Assembly (NCBI GenBank): GCA_029238555.1 | Contig: JAQWFV010000042.1 | Coordinates: 1-21,659 of the forward strand | Length of the DNA stretch: 21,659 bases | DNA from: Flavobacteriaceae bacterium | GTDB taxonomy: Bacteria > Bacteroidota > Bacteroidia > Flavobacteriales > Flavobacteriaceae | Direction: 5' to 3' | In this document: positions 1 to 8,862 of the stretch, piece by piece | Numbering within the stretch: position 1 is the stretch's first letter | Layout of the letters: each line of letters starts with the position of its first letter | The notes under the pieces: model-generated | Told to the model about the DNA's origin: nothing | The model's database searches: none | The model's input: only the letters and a program-made list of their open reading frames with translations | Position numbers and translations under genes: made by a program

Positions 1-1437
1 TACTTGATCTTTTAGTTTTCTTTTTTGGGCGAGAAGCAGTTTTTTTTCAAGCGAATTAATCCCTTTTAATTGCTTTACTTCCTGGGCTTGAACGGCCCCT
101 AAAAAAGAAGCATCTGTCTCTTGTGCAAGCTGTTGTAATGATAGAAATTGTTTGTGAAGTTGGTCTCTAAAAGCACTTAAATCCAGTTCTATATTAGATA
201 TGGCTCTAATCTTCTTATTGATCAGTGGATCTCTTTTAAGAAAAAGATCTTCTGTAGTAAGTCCCATTTTACGCCATTTATGCAGCTGTTTCTCAGACAT
301 TAATAGGGCTGAATTCCTAAGCATTAATACTGGGAATAACACACCATGACTGTCAAAATAGTCCTTGAGTTCGAGCCAATAAGCCAATTCCCCTCCGCCT
401 CCAGTGTACGCAATATTTGGAAGTATCAATTCTTGATACAGTGGCCTTGCAATAACATTAGGGGAGAAATTCTCAGGATTTGAGGCAATATGTGCCTTCA
501 TCTCAAGTGGAGTGAAAAATTTCTTGGTATTCAGTACTTCAAAACCGCCTTCAACAGCTACAATACGTTCCCTTAAACCGTCTTCCATATAAAAATAGTT
601 AATAGGTCTAGGGTTTACTTGAACATGATAGCCCTCTTTTATTAAAGATTGGGCTGTCTGAGTGACTTTATGATAGGCCAACTGTTCAAAAAGGTCCTTT
701 TCAATATGGGGAATAAGCATTTTTTTTAATGCAGGATGGTCTCCGTCAATCACTACCAAACCTTTATCCCCAAATAAGGTATGGGCAAAATATCTGGTGG
801 CTTTAGCCAAAGTGGGCTGCTTTACGTAGGCGTCTTCAAAAAGGTTTAATAAGTATTGTGCATTCTTATGAGTTCCTAATAAAGCTTCTAAAGCTGGCAA
901 AATAGCTTCCAAGCCTTTAGTACCATATCGCCCTACAGGGCCTGAAATTTTATGCTCAGGGGTCCATTGCAACTTAACCCCTTTGACTTTGAAAAAATTA
1001 ATTTCTTCAAAATCGTGGTCTTCAGTAGCCATCCAATACACAGGAACAACAGCGCCCAATGTCTTTTGATCGGAAAGTGCTTCTGCTAAATTAATCACCG
1101 AAATAATTTTGTATAAGAAATAAAGGGGGCCACTGAAAAGGTTTAACTGGTGGCCGGTGACTACCGTAGTTGTTTTTGCATCTCCCAGCAATTCAATTTG
1201 CTTTTCAACAACATCTACTGCTTTTAAATCCTGGTATTGCTCCCTTAAGACATCTTGTAAAACCGTACGCTGCGCCTGTGTAAAAACGGCTTTCTTTAAA
1301 GTTCTTTGCGCATTTAAGCCGGCTACATCTGGTGAATTTCCATAAAACGATCTAAGCCCTGCAGCCTGAGAAACATAGTCTTCCATTAGACTAGAAAAAA
1401 CACCCGTTTTATTAAAAGGCAAACAGCCAATCTCCAT
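1..1437 (-). CDS. bshC: BshC, putative bacillithiol cysteine ligase (partial, 3' end off the window)
   Basis: The minus strand is open for 479 codons from an ATG at 1437-1435 to the left edge with no stop. The translation begins MEIGCLPFNKTG, as expected for flavobacterial BshC. It carries the family hallmark VVTGHQLNLFSGPLYF around residues 95-110, then YKIISVINLAE and the ATEDHDFEEI stretch. Near the visible end there is a lysine/leucine-rich coiled segment (INSLEKKLLLAQKRKLKD). BshC is thought to add cysteine to GlcN-malate in the last step of bacillithiol synthesis in the cytoplasm. Family members are about 530 residues, so roughly 50 C-terminal residues are missing. The gene diverges from the M14 peptidase gene, with about 120 bp between the starts. 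Identity is from motif recognition and is strong; biochemical activity of the family is less settled. Confidence 0.93.
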   Translation of the reverse strand, partial: MEIGCLPFNKTGVFSSLMEDYVSQAAGLRSFYGNSPDVAGLNAQRTLKKAVFTQAQRTVLQDVLREQYQDLKAVDVVEKQIELLGDAKTTTVVTGHQLNLFSGPLYFLYKIISVINLAEALSDQKTLGAVVPVYWMATEDHDFEEINFFKVKGVKLQWTPEHKISGPVGRYGTKGLEAILPALEALLGTHKNAQYLLNLFEDAYVKQPTLAKATRYFAHTLFGDKGLVVIDGDHPALKKMLIPHIEKDLFEQLAYHKVTQTAQSLIKEGYHVQVNPRPINYFYMEDGLRERIVAVEGGFEVLNTKKFFTPLEMKAHIASNPENFSPNVIARPLYQELILPNIAYTGGGGELAYWLELKDYFDSHGVLFPVLMLRNSALLMSEKQLHKWRKMGLTTEDLFLKRDPLINKKIRAISNIELDLSAFRDQLHKQFLSLQQLAQETDASFLGAVQAQEVKQLKGINSLEKKLLLAQKRKLKDQV

Positions 1438-1500
1438 AAAGCAATAATTAATAGGGTAAAGATAAAACACTCCCATGAACTATCTATAAAATTCATAAAA

Positions 1501-1557
1501 GATGTACATCAGCCTGCAAATATTGTGTAGATTTGAAAAGCTTAAATCAAAAACCAG
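1501..1557 (+). promoter_or_regulatory. Possible promoter -7 element for the M14 peptidase gene
   Basis: TAGATTTG at 1528-1535 fits the Bacteroidota -7 consensus TAnnTTTG and lies 22 bases before the ATG at 1558. No clear TTG sits at the expected -33 position; the perfect palindrome GATGTACATC (1501-1510) is there instead. This is tentative: the -7 match is seen, the function is inferred. Confidence 0.25.
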
Positions 1558-3999
1558 ATGAAAAAAACCTTTACATTACTCGCTTTTTTATGGACTTTAA
1601 TAGGTGTTGGACAAGATCTCATGTCTCCATCTGAATTTTTGGGATATGAATTAGGGACGCAGTTTTCCAGACACCATCAAGTAATGGATTACTATAAATA
1701 TGTCTCGAATACCCTTAAAAATCAAGTTAAATTAGACACTTATGGCTACACCAATGAGAGAAGACCTTTAGTAACCGCAATAATCTCTACGGCAGAAAAC
1801 ATTAAAAACCTAGAAGCCATAAGAACGGCACATTTAGACAACGCAAAAGGAACAAGTAATCCAGACAAAGCCATAGTGTGGTTGTCTTACAATGTTCACG
1901 GTAATGAAAGTGTGAGTACAGAAGCCTCAATGCAGACTATTTACGAACTGCTCACAGAAAAAAAAGGCTATTTAGAAAATACTGTAGTAATTATAGATCC
2001 ATGTATTAATCCAGATGGAAGAGACCGTTATGTGAATTGGTACAACGAAAATAAAAATACCCCAAACCAAGTAGATCCAAATAGTGCAGAACACCATGAG
2101 GGGTGGCTTTCAGGAAGGGCCAATCACTATATGTTTGACCTCAATAGAGATTGGGCATGGCTCACACAGGTAGAAAGCCAACAAAGGCTCAAAGTATTTA
2201 ATCAATGGATGCCACATGTGCATGTAGATTTTCACGAACAAGGGGTAGATTCTCCATATTATTTTGCCCCAGCTGCAGAACCATTTCACGAAGTGATCAC
2301 TGATTTTCAAAGAGATTTTCAAACAGAGATAGGAAAAAATCACGCCAAATACTTTGACGCAAATGGATGGTTTTATTTTACCAAAGAACGCTTTGATCTA
2401 CTATACCCTAGCTATGGAGACACCTACCCTACCTATAACGGAGGTATTGGAATGACCTATGAACAAGGTGGTAGTGGAAGGGCAGGATTAGGAATTAAAA
2501 CAAGCATTGGAGACACCTTAACTTTAAAAGACAGAATTGCCCACCACCACACCACAGGACTTTCTACAGTTGAGGTAGCCGCGAGAAATATCACAAAGTT
2601 AAATAGTGCGTTTAAGTCTTTCTTTAAAGACAAAAAGTACCCCTACAAAACCTATGTATTACAAGGTAAAGAAGGGCATCTTAATGCGCTGGCAAAATTA
2701 TTAGACCAGCACCAAATTAGCTACGGAAAAACAAATGCAGCTCAGGCCAAAGGTTTCCATTACGAATCTGGGAAAGACCAATCAATGGCCATTAAATCTA
2801 ATCATATGGTTATTCCAGGAGATCAACTTAAAGGTACTTTGGTTCAAGTACTTTTTGAACCTGCGGCTAAATTATCGGATTCACTCACCTACGACATTAC
2901 TGCCTGGTCCCTTCCATATGCCTACGGACTGGAAACTGTGGCTACAAACAATACCCTTTCAATAGACCAACCATTTACGCACAAAGATATTGACAACCAA
3001 CCTTTGTCTGAAAGTTCATATGCTTTTATTGCGCCATGGGAAACCATGGACAATGCCCGTTTTTTAGGAGACCTTATTCAGTCGGGAATTAGAGTGAGGT
3101 TTAGCGAAAAAGATTTCACTGTAGGCGGTAATGCATTTTCAAAAGGAAGTTTAATCATCACCAGAGGAGACAACAGAAACCTAGTGAACTTTAATGAAAT
3201 CCTTAGGAATATAGCAAACAAACACGAAGTTTCACTCACGCCAAGCGCTACAGGTTTTGTAGACAAAGGAGCAGATTTTGGGGCTGCTTCTGTACCTATG
3301 GTAATGGACAAGAAAATAGCCGTTTTAAAAGGAGGGCCAACGAGTTCTCTTGATTTCGGAGAAGTTTGGCACTTTTTTGAGCAGCAATTAAATTATCCTA
3401 TTACGGTCATAGATGCAGATTATTTTGACAGGGTAAACCTAAGGGATTACGATGTCCTTATTTTGCCTGACGGCCGATACAGTTCTTTTTCCTCCGACAG
3501 CCGAAAGTCTTTATTGAAAGAATTCACCAGAACTGGCGGTAAGATCATTGCTATGGGTGGCGCACTAAGCCTATTCAGTCAAGGCGGTTTTTCCTTAAAA
3601 GAAAAAGATTTTGAAAGTAAGGAAAGTGTGCTTAACATTCATGCAAATGGAGCGCGAGAAGGTATTAAAAACTATATTACAGGAGCCATTTTCAAAACAA
3701 CATTAGATCTAACCCATCCCTTAGCTTTTGGATACAAAAAAGATTACTTCTCCTTAAAATTAGGCGCAGATGCTTATGAAACTTTAGACATTGGAACTGT
3801 GGCAAGTTTAGAAAACTCAAAACCAGTATCAGGATTTGCAGGAAGCAACACACTAGAGAAAATGGAAAATACCCTTGTTTTTGGCGTGGACAATCAAGGA
3901 AGAGGAAGTATTATTTATATGGTAGACAATCCATTATTTAGAGGATTTTGGGAAAATGGAAAACTGTTTTTTGCAAATGCCTTATTCCTAGTGCAATAA
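1558..3999 (+). CDS. Secreted M14-family zinc carboxypeptidase-like metallopeptidase
   Basis: This 813-residue protein starts with a signal peptide (basic MKKT, hydrophobic LLAFLWTLIGV, then GQ/D cleavage), so it acts outside the cytoplasm. The M14 catalytic core is readable. HGNE at 114-117 supplies the first zinc His and Glu, NPDG and DLNRD (Asn196, Arg197) form the substrate carboxylate site, DFHE at 224-227 gives the second zinc His (H226), and Glu302 in YEQGG is the likely general acid/base. From about residue 585 a glutamine-amidotransferase-like (DJ-1-like) fold follows (KIAVLKGG..., DVLILPDG), the two-part layout I associate with large Bacteroidota M14 proteins. All catalytic residues appear intact. 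Substrate is unknown; removal of amino acids from peptides or peptidoglycan fragments is possible. It stands apart from bshC (divergent) and precedes the 4103 gene by about 100 bp. Confidence 0.92.
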   Translation: MKKTFTLLAFLWTLIGVGQDLMSPSEFLGYELGTQFSRHHQVMDYYKYVSNTLKNQVKLDTYGYTNERRPLVTAIISTAENIKNLEAIRTAHLDNAKGTSNPDKAIVWLSYNVHGNESVSTEASMQTIYELLTEKKGYLENTVVIIDPCINPDGRDRYVNWYNENKNTPNQVDPNSAEHHEGWLSGRANHYMFDLNRDWAWLTQVESQQRLKVFNQWMPHVHVDFHEQGVDSPYYFAPAAEPFHEVITDFQRDFQTEIGKNHAKYFDANGWFYFTKERFDLLYPSYGDTYPTYNGGIGMTYEQGGSGRAGLGIKTSIGDTLTLKDRIAHHHTTGLSTVEVAARNITKLNSAFKSFFKDKKYPYKTYVLQGKEGHLNALAKLLDQHQISYGKTNAAQAKGFHYESGKDQSMAIKSNHMVIPGDQLKGTLVQVLFEPAAKLSDSLTYDITAWSLPYAYGLETVATNNTLSIDQPFTHKDIDNQPLSESSYAFIAPWETMDNARFLGDLIQSGIRVRFSEKDFTVGGNAFSKGSLIITRGDNRNLVNFNEILRNIANKHEVSLTPSATGFVDKGADFGAASVPMVMDKKIAVLKGGPTSSLDFGEVWHFFEQQLNYPITVIDADYFDRVNLRDYDVLILPDGRYSSFSSDSRKSLLKEFTRTGGKIIAMGGALSLFSQGGFSLKEKDFESKESVLNIHANGAREGIKNYITGAIFKTTLDLTHPLAFGYKKDYFSLKLGADAYETLDIGTVASLENSKPVSGFAGSNTLEKMENTLVFGVDNQGRGSIIYMVDNPLFRGFWENGKLFFANALFLVQ

Positions 4000-4015
4000 A
4001 ATAATTAAATAGTGC

Positions 4016-4095
4016 CGCAGTTTTTAAATGTCGTGATAAATCAGTATCTTAGGTATGCCCTATCTTCCTAAGATACAGCGCCTTTAAAAACTGCG
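4016..4095. repeat. Nested perfect inverted repeat upstream of the 4103 gene
   Basis: An outer perfect 13-bp inverted repeat (CGCAGTTTTTAAA at 4016-4028, its reverse complement at 4083-4095) encloses an inner perfect 10-bp one (GTATCTTAGG at 4044-4053, complement at 4067-4076) with a 13-nt loop. Unpaired segments of 15 and 6 nt separate the two stems. The outer stem ends 7 bases before the ATG at 4103. There is no following T-run, so it does not look like a classic intrinsic terminator. A 5'-UTR structure controlling translation, an mRNA-stabilising hairpin after the M14 gene, or a relic of a small mobile element are all possible. The base pairing is seen directly; the role is inference. Confidence 0.7.
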
Positions 4096-4102
4096 ATGTA
4101 CT

Positions 4103-5425
4103 ATGAAACATTTAAACAACTCCTCAAAAAAATCCTATTTGTTAGTGCCTATTCTGTTATTGGCATTTTGGTTTGGATCCATACATGAAGTGTGGAGTCA
4201 AAATACGCCTTCTAAAGAAACTCAAAACTTTACAGAGTTTAAAGGCAAAATTCTAGATGCTCAAACTAAAAAAGTATTGGTTTTTGCTACTATCACTATT
4301 AAAGGGACCAACGCTAGTACGGTGTCTAATGCTCAAGGAGATTTTATACTTAAAGTGCCTAACAGTCTTTTAAAAAATGCTGTAGAGGTGTCTTTCTTAG
4401 GTTATGAAACCTTAACAAAACAACTAGACCTTAGGACGTCTAATGATTTTAATTTAGCCTTGGAGCCAGTAGCTTTTGCTTTAAACGAAGTAGATTTAGT
4501 CATTCCAAAAGACGCTAGGACCCTTGTAGAAGAGACTTTGGCTAGAAAAGGAGAGAATTACTTTAACAGTCCAACTTTAATGACAGCTTTCTACAGGGAA
4601 ACCATTAAGAAAAGAAGAAAGAATGTGTCCTTGTCAGAGGCAGTAGTATCTATCTATAAGAGTCCTTATATCTCTAATCGAAAAGATGACGTTGCACTGT
4701 ACAAAGCAAGAAAAAGCACCGATTACACCAAACTAGATACCTTAGCACTAAAACTTCAAGGAGGTCCATTCAACACTTTGTATGTAGACGTCATGAAATA
4801 TCCTGAGTACTTATTTAGTGATGCCTATATGGACCTCTACAAATTTAGCTATGGGACTGCGACTAGGGTGAACGACCAATTGGTTTATATTGTAAATTTT
4901 GAACCGCGCTCTTATGAAGCGGAACCACTGTTTAAAGGGCAGCTTTTTATAGATGTAGAACGTAAAATACTTACTAAGGCCATTTTCTCGCTGGATCTTT
5001 CCAACCCAAAAGAGGCTGCCAAACTTTTTGTGAAGAAAAAGCCTAAAAATGCCAATGTATGGCCCACCGAAGTAGCCTACAGGGTTGATTATAGGGAAAA
5101 AGACCATAAATGGTATTACGGATACAGCAACTTAGAACTCTCTTTCAAAATTGATTGGAATGACAAATTATTCAATTCCGTTTACACCTTAAACTGTGAA
5201 ATGGCTATTACTGATTGGGAAAATACAGATAGGGACCAAATGCCAAGACGCAAGGACCTTCTTAGGACCTCTATGATCCTTACAGATGAAGCCGTTGGTT
5301 TTTCAGATCCAGATTTCTGGGGAAATTACAATATTATTGAGCCTGAAAAATCCATAGAAAATGCGATTAAAAAAATAAGAAAGCAACTTTCAAAAGCCAA
5401 AGAAAAAGGCGTGGTAAACCCTTAA
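4103..5425 (+). CDS. Secreted carboxypeptidase-regulatory-like domain protein
   Basis: The 440-residue product opens with a long signal peptide (lysine-rich start, hydrophobic YLLVPILLLAFWFG, likely cleavage after WSQ near residue 33). Residues about 46-130 form a CarboxypepD_reg-like beta-sandwich: FKGKILDAQTKKVL, then ATITIKGTN, SNAQGDFILKVP and VSFLGYET. The rest (DLVIPKDARTLVEETLARKG, TAFYRETIKKRRK, later beta-rich repeats) resembles a flavobacterial family of unknown function. It has no TonB plug or barrel, so it is not a SusC-type transporter despite sharing the regulatory domain. The protein is probably periplasmic or outer-membrane associated. The stop is followed after 7 bases by the S66 peptidase ATG, indicating co-transcription. 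A nested hairpin lies just before the start codon. The function is not known to me. Confidence 0.85.
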   Translation: MKHLNNSSKKSYLLVPILLLAFWFGSIHEVWSQNTPSKETQNFTEFKGKILDAQTKKVLVFATITIKGTNASTVSNAQGDFILKVPNSLLKNAVEVSFLGYETLTKQLDLRTSNDFNLALEPVAFALNEVDLVIPKDARTLVEETLARKGENYFNSPTLMTAFYRETIKKRRKNVSLSEAVVSIYKSPYISNRKDDVALYKARKSTDYTKLDTLALKLQGGPFNTLYVDVMKYPEYLFSDAYMDLYKFSYGTATRVNDQLVYIVNFEPRSYEAEPLFKGQLFIDVERKILTKAIFSLDLSNPKEAAKLFVKKKPKNANVWPTEVAYRVDYREKDHKWYYGYSNLELSFKIDWNDKLFNSVYTLNCEMAITDWENTDRDQMPRRKDLLRTSMILTDEAVGFSDPDFWGNYNIIEPEKSIENAIKKIRKQLSKAKEKGVVNP

Positions 5426-5432
5426 TGCATCT

Positions 5433-6473
5433 ATGATTAAAAGAAGACATTTTCTCTCAGGCCTACTGTCAATTAGCGCCACAACATTACTAGCCAGCAC
5501 CACCAAAACAACCAAAATTACCAAGAAAACCCTATATCCAAAGCGTTTAGAAAAGGGACAAACTATAGGGTTAATTGCTCCGGGCTTCGCGGTGAGTCAG
5601 GAAAAAATGACACAAATGGTTTTTTTTCTTGAGCAAAGTGGTTTTAAAGTATTTCAAACAGGAAGAATTGGCCAAGAGGGGTATTTTAGCAATACAGATG
5701 AACAAAGGGCCTTAGATGTCATGGAAATGTTTTCTAATCCCAACGTAGACGCCATTTTATGTGCTAGAGGTGGTTATGGATGTACACGAATACTAGATTT
5801 ATTAGATTATAAAATCATTGAAAACAACCCTAAAATACTGTTGGGCTTTTCAGATGTGACTGCCCTAATCCAAGGGATATATTCAAAAACTGGTTTAATC
5901 GGGTTTCACGGACCAGTGGGTACCACCATAGAAAATCAATATGCGCAGTCCTGCATTCAAGATTTGCTTATGAACCTTTCTGAGCAAACCACTATTAAGC
6001 CTGTTAATTTAGAAGAAAGTCAATATAAATCAATTTCTGAATATCAGAGATACACCATCTATCCTGGAATTGCCAAGGGTAAATTAATTGGAGGCAGCCT
6101 AACACTCATCACTGCGCTAATAGGGACCCCCTATGAAATAGATTTTACAGACTGTATTGTTTGTATAGAAGATGTAGAGGAAAAACCCTACCGAATAGAC
6201 AGAATGCTCACGCAGTTACTCGGATCTAAAACATTTAAAGCAGCAGCAGGAATTGCCTTTGGGGTTTGTGCTGGCTGCGACACCGAAAAAAATCAAAATA
6301 ATTTCACACTTAGAGAAGTCATTGAAAATAGAATAAGTCCATTAAAAATACCCGCAGCCTATGGATTGTCTTTTGGACATGTCCCAGATAACTGCACACT
6401 ACCTATAGGAGCACAATCCGTTTTTAACACCACTCTTTTAGAGATAACAGTGACCGAGCCCGTAGTTATATAA
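5433..6473 (+). CDS. S66-family LD-carboxypeptidase with Tat-type signal
   Basis: At 346 residues this matches the S66 (LdcA-like) serine peptidases, which remove the terminal D-Ala from tetrapeptide stems of peptidoglycan and so help recycling. The fold markers are visible: GLIAPGFAVS near residue 45, CARGGYG, and the nucleophile in GFSDVT (Ser140). The acid is Glu246 in IEDVEEKPYRIDRML, and His316 in FGHVPDN completes the S-E-H triad. The N terminus (KRRHFLSGLLSISATTLLAS) has a twin-arginine pattern, suggesting Tat export; this differs from cytoplasmic E. coli LdcA. It sits 7 bases after the preceding gene and is convergent with recQ. The family assignment is firm; substrate and Tat dependence are inferred. 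Confidence 0.9.
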   Translation: MIKRRHFLSGLLSISATTLLASTTKTTKITKKTLYPKRLEKGQTIGLIAPGFAVSQEKMTQMVFFLEQSGFKVFQTGRIGQEGYFSNTDEQRALDVMEMFSNPNVDAILCARGGYGCTRILDLLDYKIIENNPKILLGFSDVTALIQGIYSKTGLIGFHGPVGTTIENQYAQSCIQDLLMNLSEQTTIKPVNLEESQYKSISEYQRYTIYPGIAKGKLIGGSLTLITALIGTPYEIDFTDCIVCIEDVEEKPYRIDRMLTQLLGSKTFKAAAGIAFGVCAGCDTEKNQNNFTLREVIENRISPLKIPAAYGLSFGHVPDNCTLPIGAQSVFNTTLLEITVTEPVVI

Positions 6474-6515
6474 TCGCTACAATTACACAAAGGATACAAT
6501 ATAATCTTAGAATAA

Positions 6516-8717
6516 CTAATTGGCTACCTCGCTAATAAACTTAATGCGGTATAACCTGAGCTCCTCTTCCTCATAATCTCCATCAAAAGCCTCATTGGCT
6601 GTTTCAATATCATCTGAATCAGATTGAAGAAAATAGTCCTGTAATTCCTCTTGTTGGTCTTCATCTAAAATTTCATCTACCCAGTACCCCAGGTTTAATT
6701 TAGTTCCTGAAAAGACTATTTGCTCCATTTCTTTTATTAAATCTGCTATCGTGAGCCCTTTTGCTTGAGCTATGTCATCTAAGGGCAGTTTTCTATCAAT
6801 ATTTTGAATAATATAGAGTTTTAAAATAGAATTGGCACCAGTACTTTTCACCACTAAGTCTTGGGGTCTATGAATGTCGTTATCTGTAACGTATTGATTA
6901 ATAGCCTCTAAAAATGGGGCGCCATATTTTTTAGCTTTACCCTCTCCTACACCATGGATATTGACAAGTTCCCCATGACTTAAAGGATATTTTAACGCCA
7001 TGTCTTGCAAAGAAGGCTCCTGAAAAATTACATATGGAGGTACATTGAGTTTCTTAGATTGAGATACGGTAAGTGACTTTAATACTTTATAAAGGGCTTC
7101 ATCTGCTACGCCAGCTGCAGCTTTAGCCGCACTCACAATAGCCTGATCATTCGCAGCATTATAAATATGGTCTTTTGTCATTAAAAAAGAAACTGGACTG
7201 CTTAAATAAGACTTCCCATGGTCCCTTAATTTGAGAATACCGTACTGCTCAATTTCCTTTTTGAGATAACCGGCTACCAAAGATTGGCGTATTAATGCCA
7301 TCCAATAACCCTTGTCTTTTTCAGCACCAATTCCAAAAAAAGGCTTCTCATCTGTTCTATGAGAACTGATCAATGCATTTGCCTTTCCTATGAGTACTTT
7401 TACAATTTCTTTAGACTTAAACTTCTCCTTGGTTTCTTGAACAACAGTTAACAATTTAACCAATTGTTCTCCGGCTTCTTCTTTTTCTTTAGGGTTTCTT
7501 GAATTATCGTCCATGTCTGCACCTTCACCATGTACCTCATCAAAATCTTCTCCAAAGTAGTGCAATATAAATTTTCTTCTAGAAATGGAAGTCTCCGCAA
7601 AACCGACAATTTCTTGCAACAAGGCGTTGCCTATTTCTTGCTCGGCAACCGGTTTACCCGCCATAAACTTTTCTAACTTCTCTACATCTTTATAAGAGTA
7701 AAAAGCCAAGCAATGACCCTCTCCTCCATCTCTACCAGCCCTACCTGTTTCTTGGTAATAACTTTCAATGCTCTTTGGAATATCGTGGTGAATTACATAC
7801 CTCACGTCTGGCTTATCTATACCCATTCCAAAGGCTATGGTGGCCACTACAACATCTACTTCTTCCATGAGAAACATGTCCTGATATTTAGACCTTGTTT
7901 TAGTGTCAAAACCAGCATGGTAGGGTACTGCACTCACCCCATTAACCTGTAAAATCTGAGCCAATTCCTCTACTTTCTTTCTGCTAAGGCAATAAATGAT
8001 CCCTGATTTACCCATATGTTGTTTGACAAATCGAATAATATCTGCCTCAACGTTCTGGGTTTTTGGCCGCACTTCATAAAAAAGATTAGGCCTATTAAAG
8101 GATGATTTAAAAACTGTTGCATCTGTGATACCCAAATTCTTAATAATATCTTCCTGAACTTTAGGTGTTGCTGTTGCCGTTAAGCCAATGATTGGAATAT
8201 TTGCTCCAATCCTATCAATAATTCTTTGCAAGTTTCTGTATTCAGGTCTAAAGTCATGACCCCACTCCGAAATACAATGCGCCTCATCTACTGCAACAAA
8301 TGAAACTGTAACTGTATTTAAAAAAGCTACATTTTCTTCTTTTGTCAGGGATTCTGGAGCCACATATAAAAGCTTGGTAATTCCATTGGTTAGGTCGCTC
8401 TTTACTTGTTTTATTTCTGTCTTAGTCAAAGAAGAGTTTAAAACATGAGCCACTCCAGGATTGGCAGAAACACCTCTAATAGCGTCTACCTGATTTTTCA
8501 TCAATGCAATTAAAGGAGAAACCACTATGGCTGTTCCCTCTTGTAGCAAAGCGGGCAATTGGTAGCACATAGATTTACCCCCACCAGTAGGCATAATCAC
8601 AAAACTATGTTTCTTAGCTAATACATTCTTAATCACAGCTTCTTGACGTCCTTTAAACTCCGAGAAACCAAAGTATTGTTTCAGGGCAGCACGCAAGTCA
8701 TAATCATTCATTTCCAT
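6516..8717 (-). CDS. recQ: RecQ family ATP-dependent DNA helicase
   Basis: RecQ unwinds DNA 3'-to-5' during recombinational repair and fork processing. The start chosen is the ATG at 8717-8715 (MEMNDYDL), giving 733 residues; the frame is open 43 codons further, to 8846, but that extension has no helicase character and runs into the promoter region of kdsD. SF2 motifs are intact: Walker A PTGGGKS at 43-49, DEAH at 144-147 within VDEAHCISEWGHDFRPEYR, TATATP, and QETGRAGRDG. A winged-helix/RQC region follows. The four cysteines that bind zinc in E. coli RecQ are absent: after HYFGE (about residue 385) comes an acidic GEGADMDDN stretch. A later LKYPLSHGELVNIHGVGEGKA segment corresponds to the HRDC domain. 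The tail (about 50 residues) is very acidic. It is convergent with the S66 gene across a 42-bp gap. Confidence 0.93.
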   Translation of the reverse strand: MEMNDYDLRAALKQYFGFSEFKGRQEAVIKNVLAKKHSFVIMPTGGGKSMCYQLPALLQEGTAIVVSPLIALMKNQVDAIRGVSANPGVAHVLNSSLTKTEIKQVKSDLTNGITKLLYVAPESLTKEENVAFLNTVTVSFVAVDEAHCISEWGHDFRPEYRNLQRIIDRIGANIPIIGLTATATPKVQEDIIKNLGITDATVFKSSFNRPNLFYEVRPKTQNVEADIIRFVKQHMGKSGIIYCLSRKKVEELAQILQVNGVSAVPYHAGFDTKTRSKYQDMFLMEEVDVVVATIAFGMGIDKPDVRYVIHHDIPKSIESYYQETGRAGRDGGEGHCLAFYSYKDVEKLEKFMAGKPVAEQEIGNALLQEIVGFAETSISRRKFILHYFGEDFDEVHGEGADMDDNSRNPKEKEEAGEQLVKLLTVVQETKEKFKSKEIVKVLIGKANALISSHRTDEKPFFGIGAEKDKGYWMALIRQSLVAGYLKKEIEQYGILKLRDHGKSYLSSPVSFLMTKDHIYNAANDQAIVSAAKAAAGVADEALYKVLKSLTVSQSKKLNVPPYVIFQEPSLQDMALKYPLSHGELVNIHGVGEGKAKKYGAPFLEAINQYVTDNDIHRPQDLVVKSTGANSILKLYIIQNIDRKLPLDDIAQAKGLTIADLIKEMEQIVFSGTKLNLGYWVDEILDEDQQEELQDYFLQSDSDDIETANEAFDGDYEEEELRLYRIKFISEVAN

Positions 8718-8789
8718 AAGATTGTTCCGTCGATTTTTTGGGGTGGGTCTTTTTCTTTTAATAATTAAAGTAAAAACACCGCATATAGG

Positions 8790-8807
8790 TATCTTTGTGT
8801 AATTTTG
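8790..8807 (+). promoter_or_regulatory. Candidate -7 boxes upstream of kdsD
   Basis: Two TAnnTTTG matches sit almost back to back: TATCTTTG at 8790-8797 and TAATTTTG at 8800-8807, in the 145-bp divergent space between recQ and kdsD. Neither has a clear TTG 17-23 bases upstream. Either could drive the kdsD-tatC-lptB cluster. Tentative. Confidence 0.25.
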
Positions 8808-8862
8808 TGTTCTAAATATAATACATTCTTTTTGCAAAAGAACCATAAAAAATAATTTTCAG

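Noticed and set aside
1157..1345. 62-codon plus-strand ORF opposite bshC
   Set aside because: It is a low-complexity shadow of the well-conserved BshC frame.
8718..8846. 43-codon N-terminal extension of recQ
   Set aside because: The stretch is not helicase-like, overlaps the promoter region of kdsD, and the downstream MEMNDYDL start gives the usual flavobacterial RecQ length.
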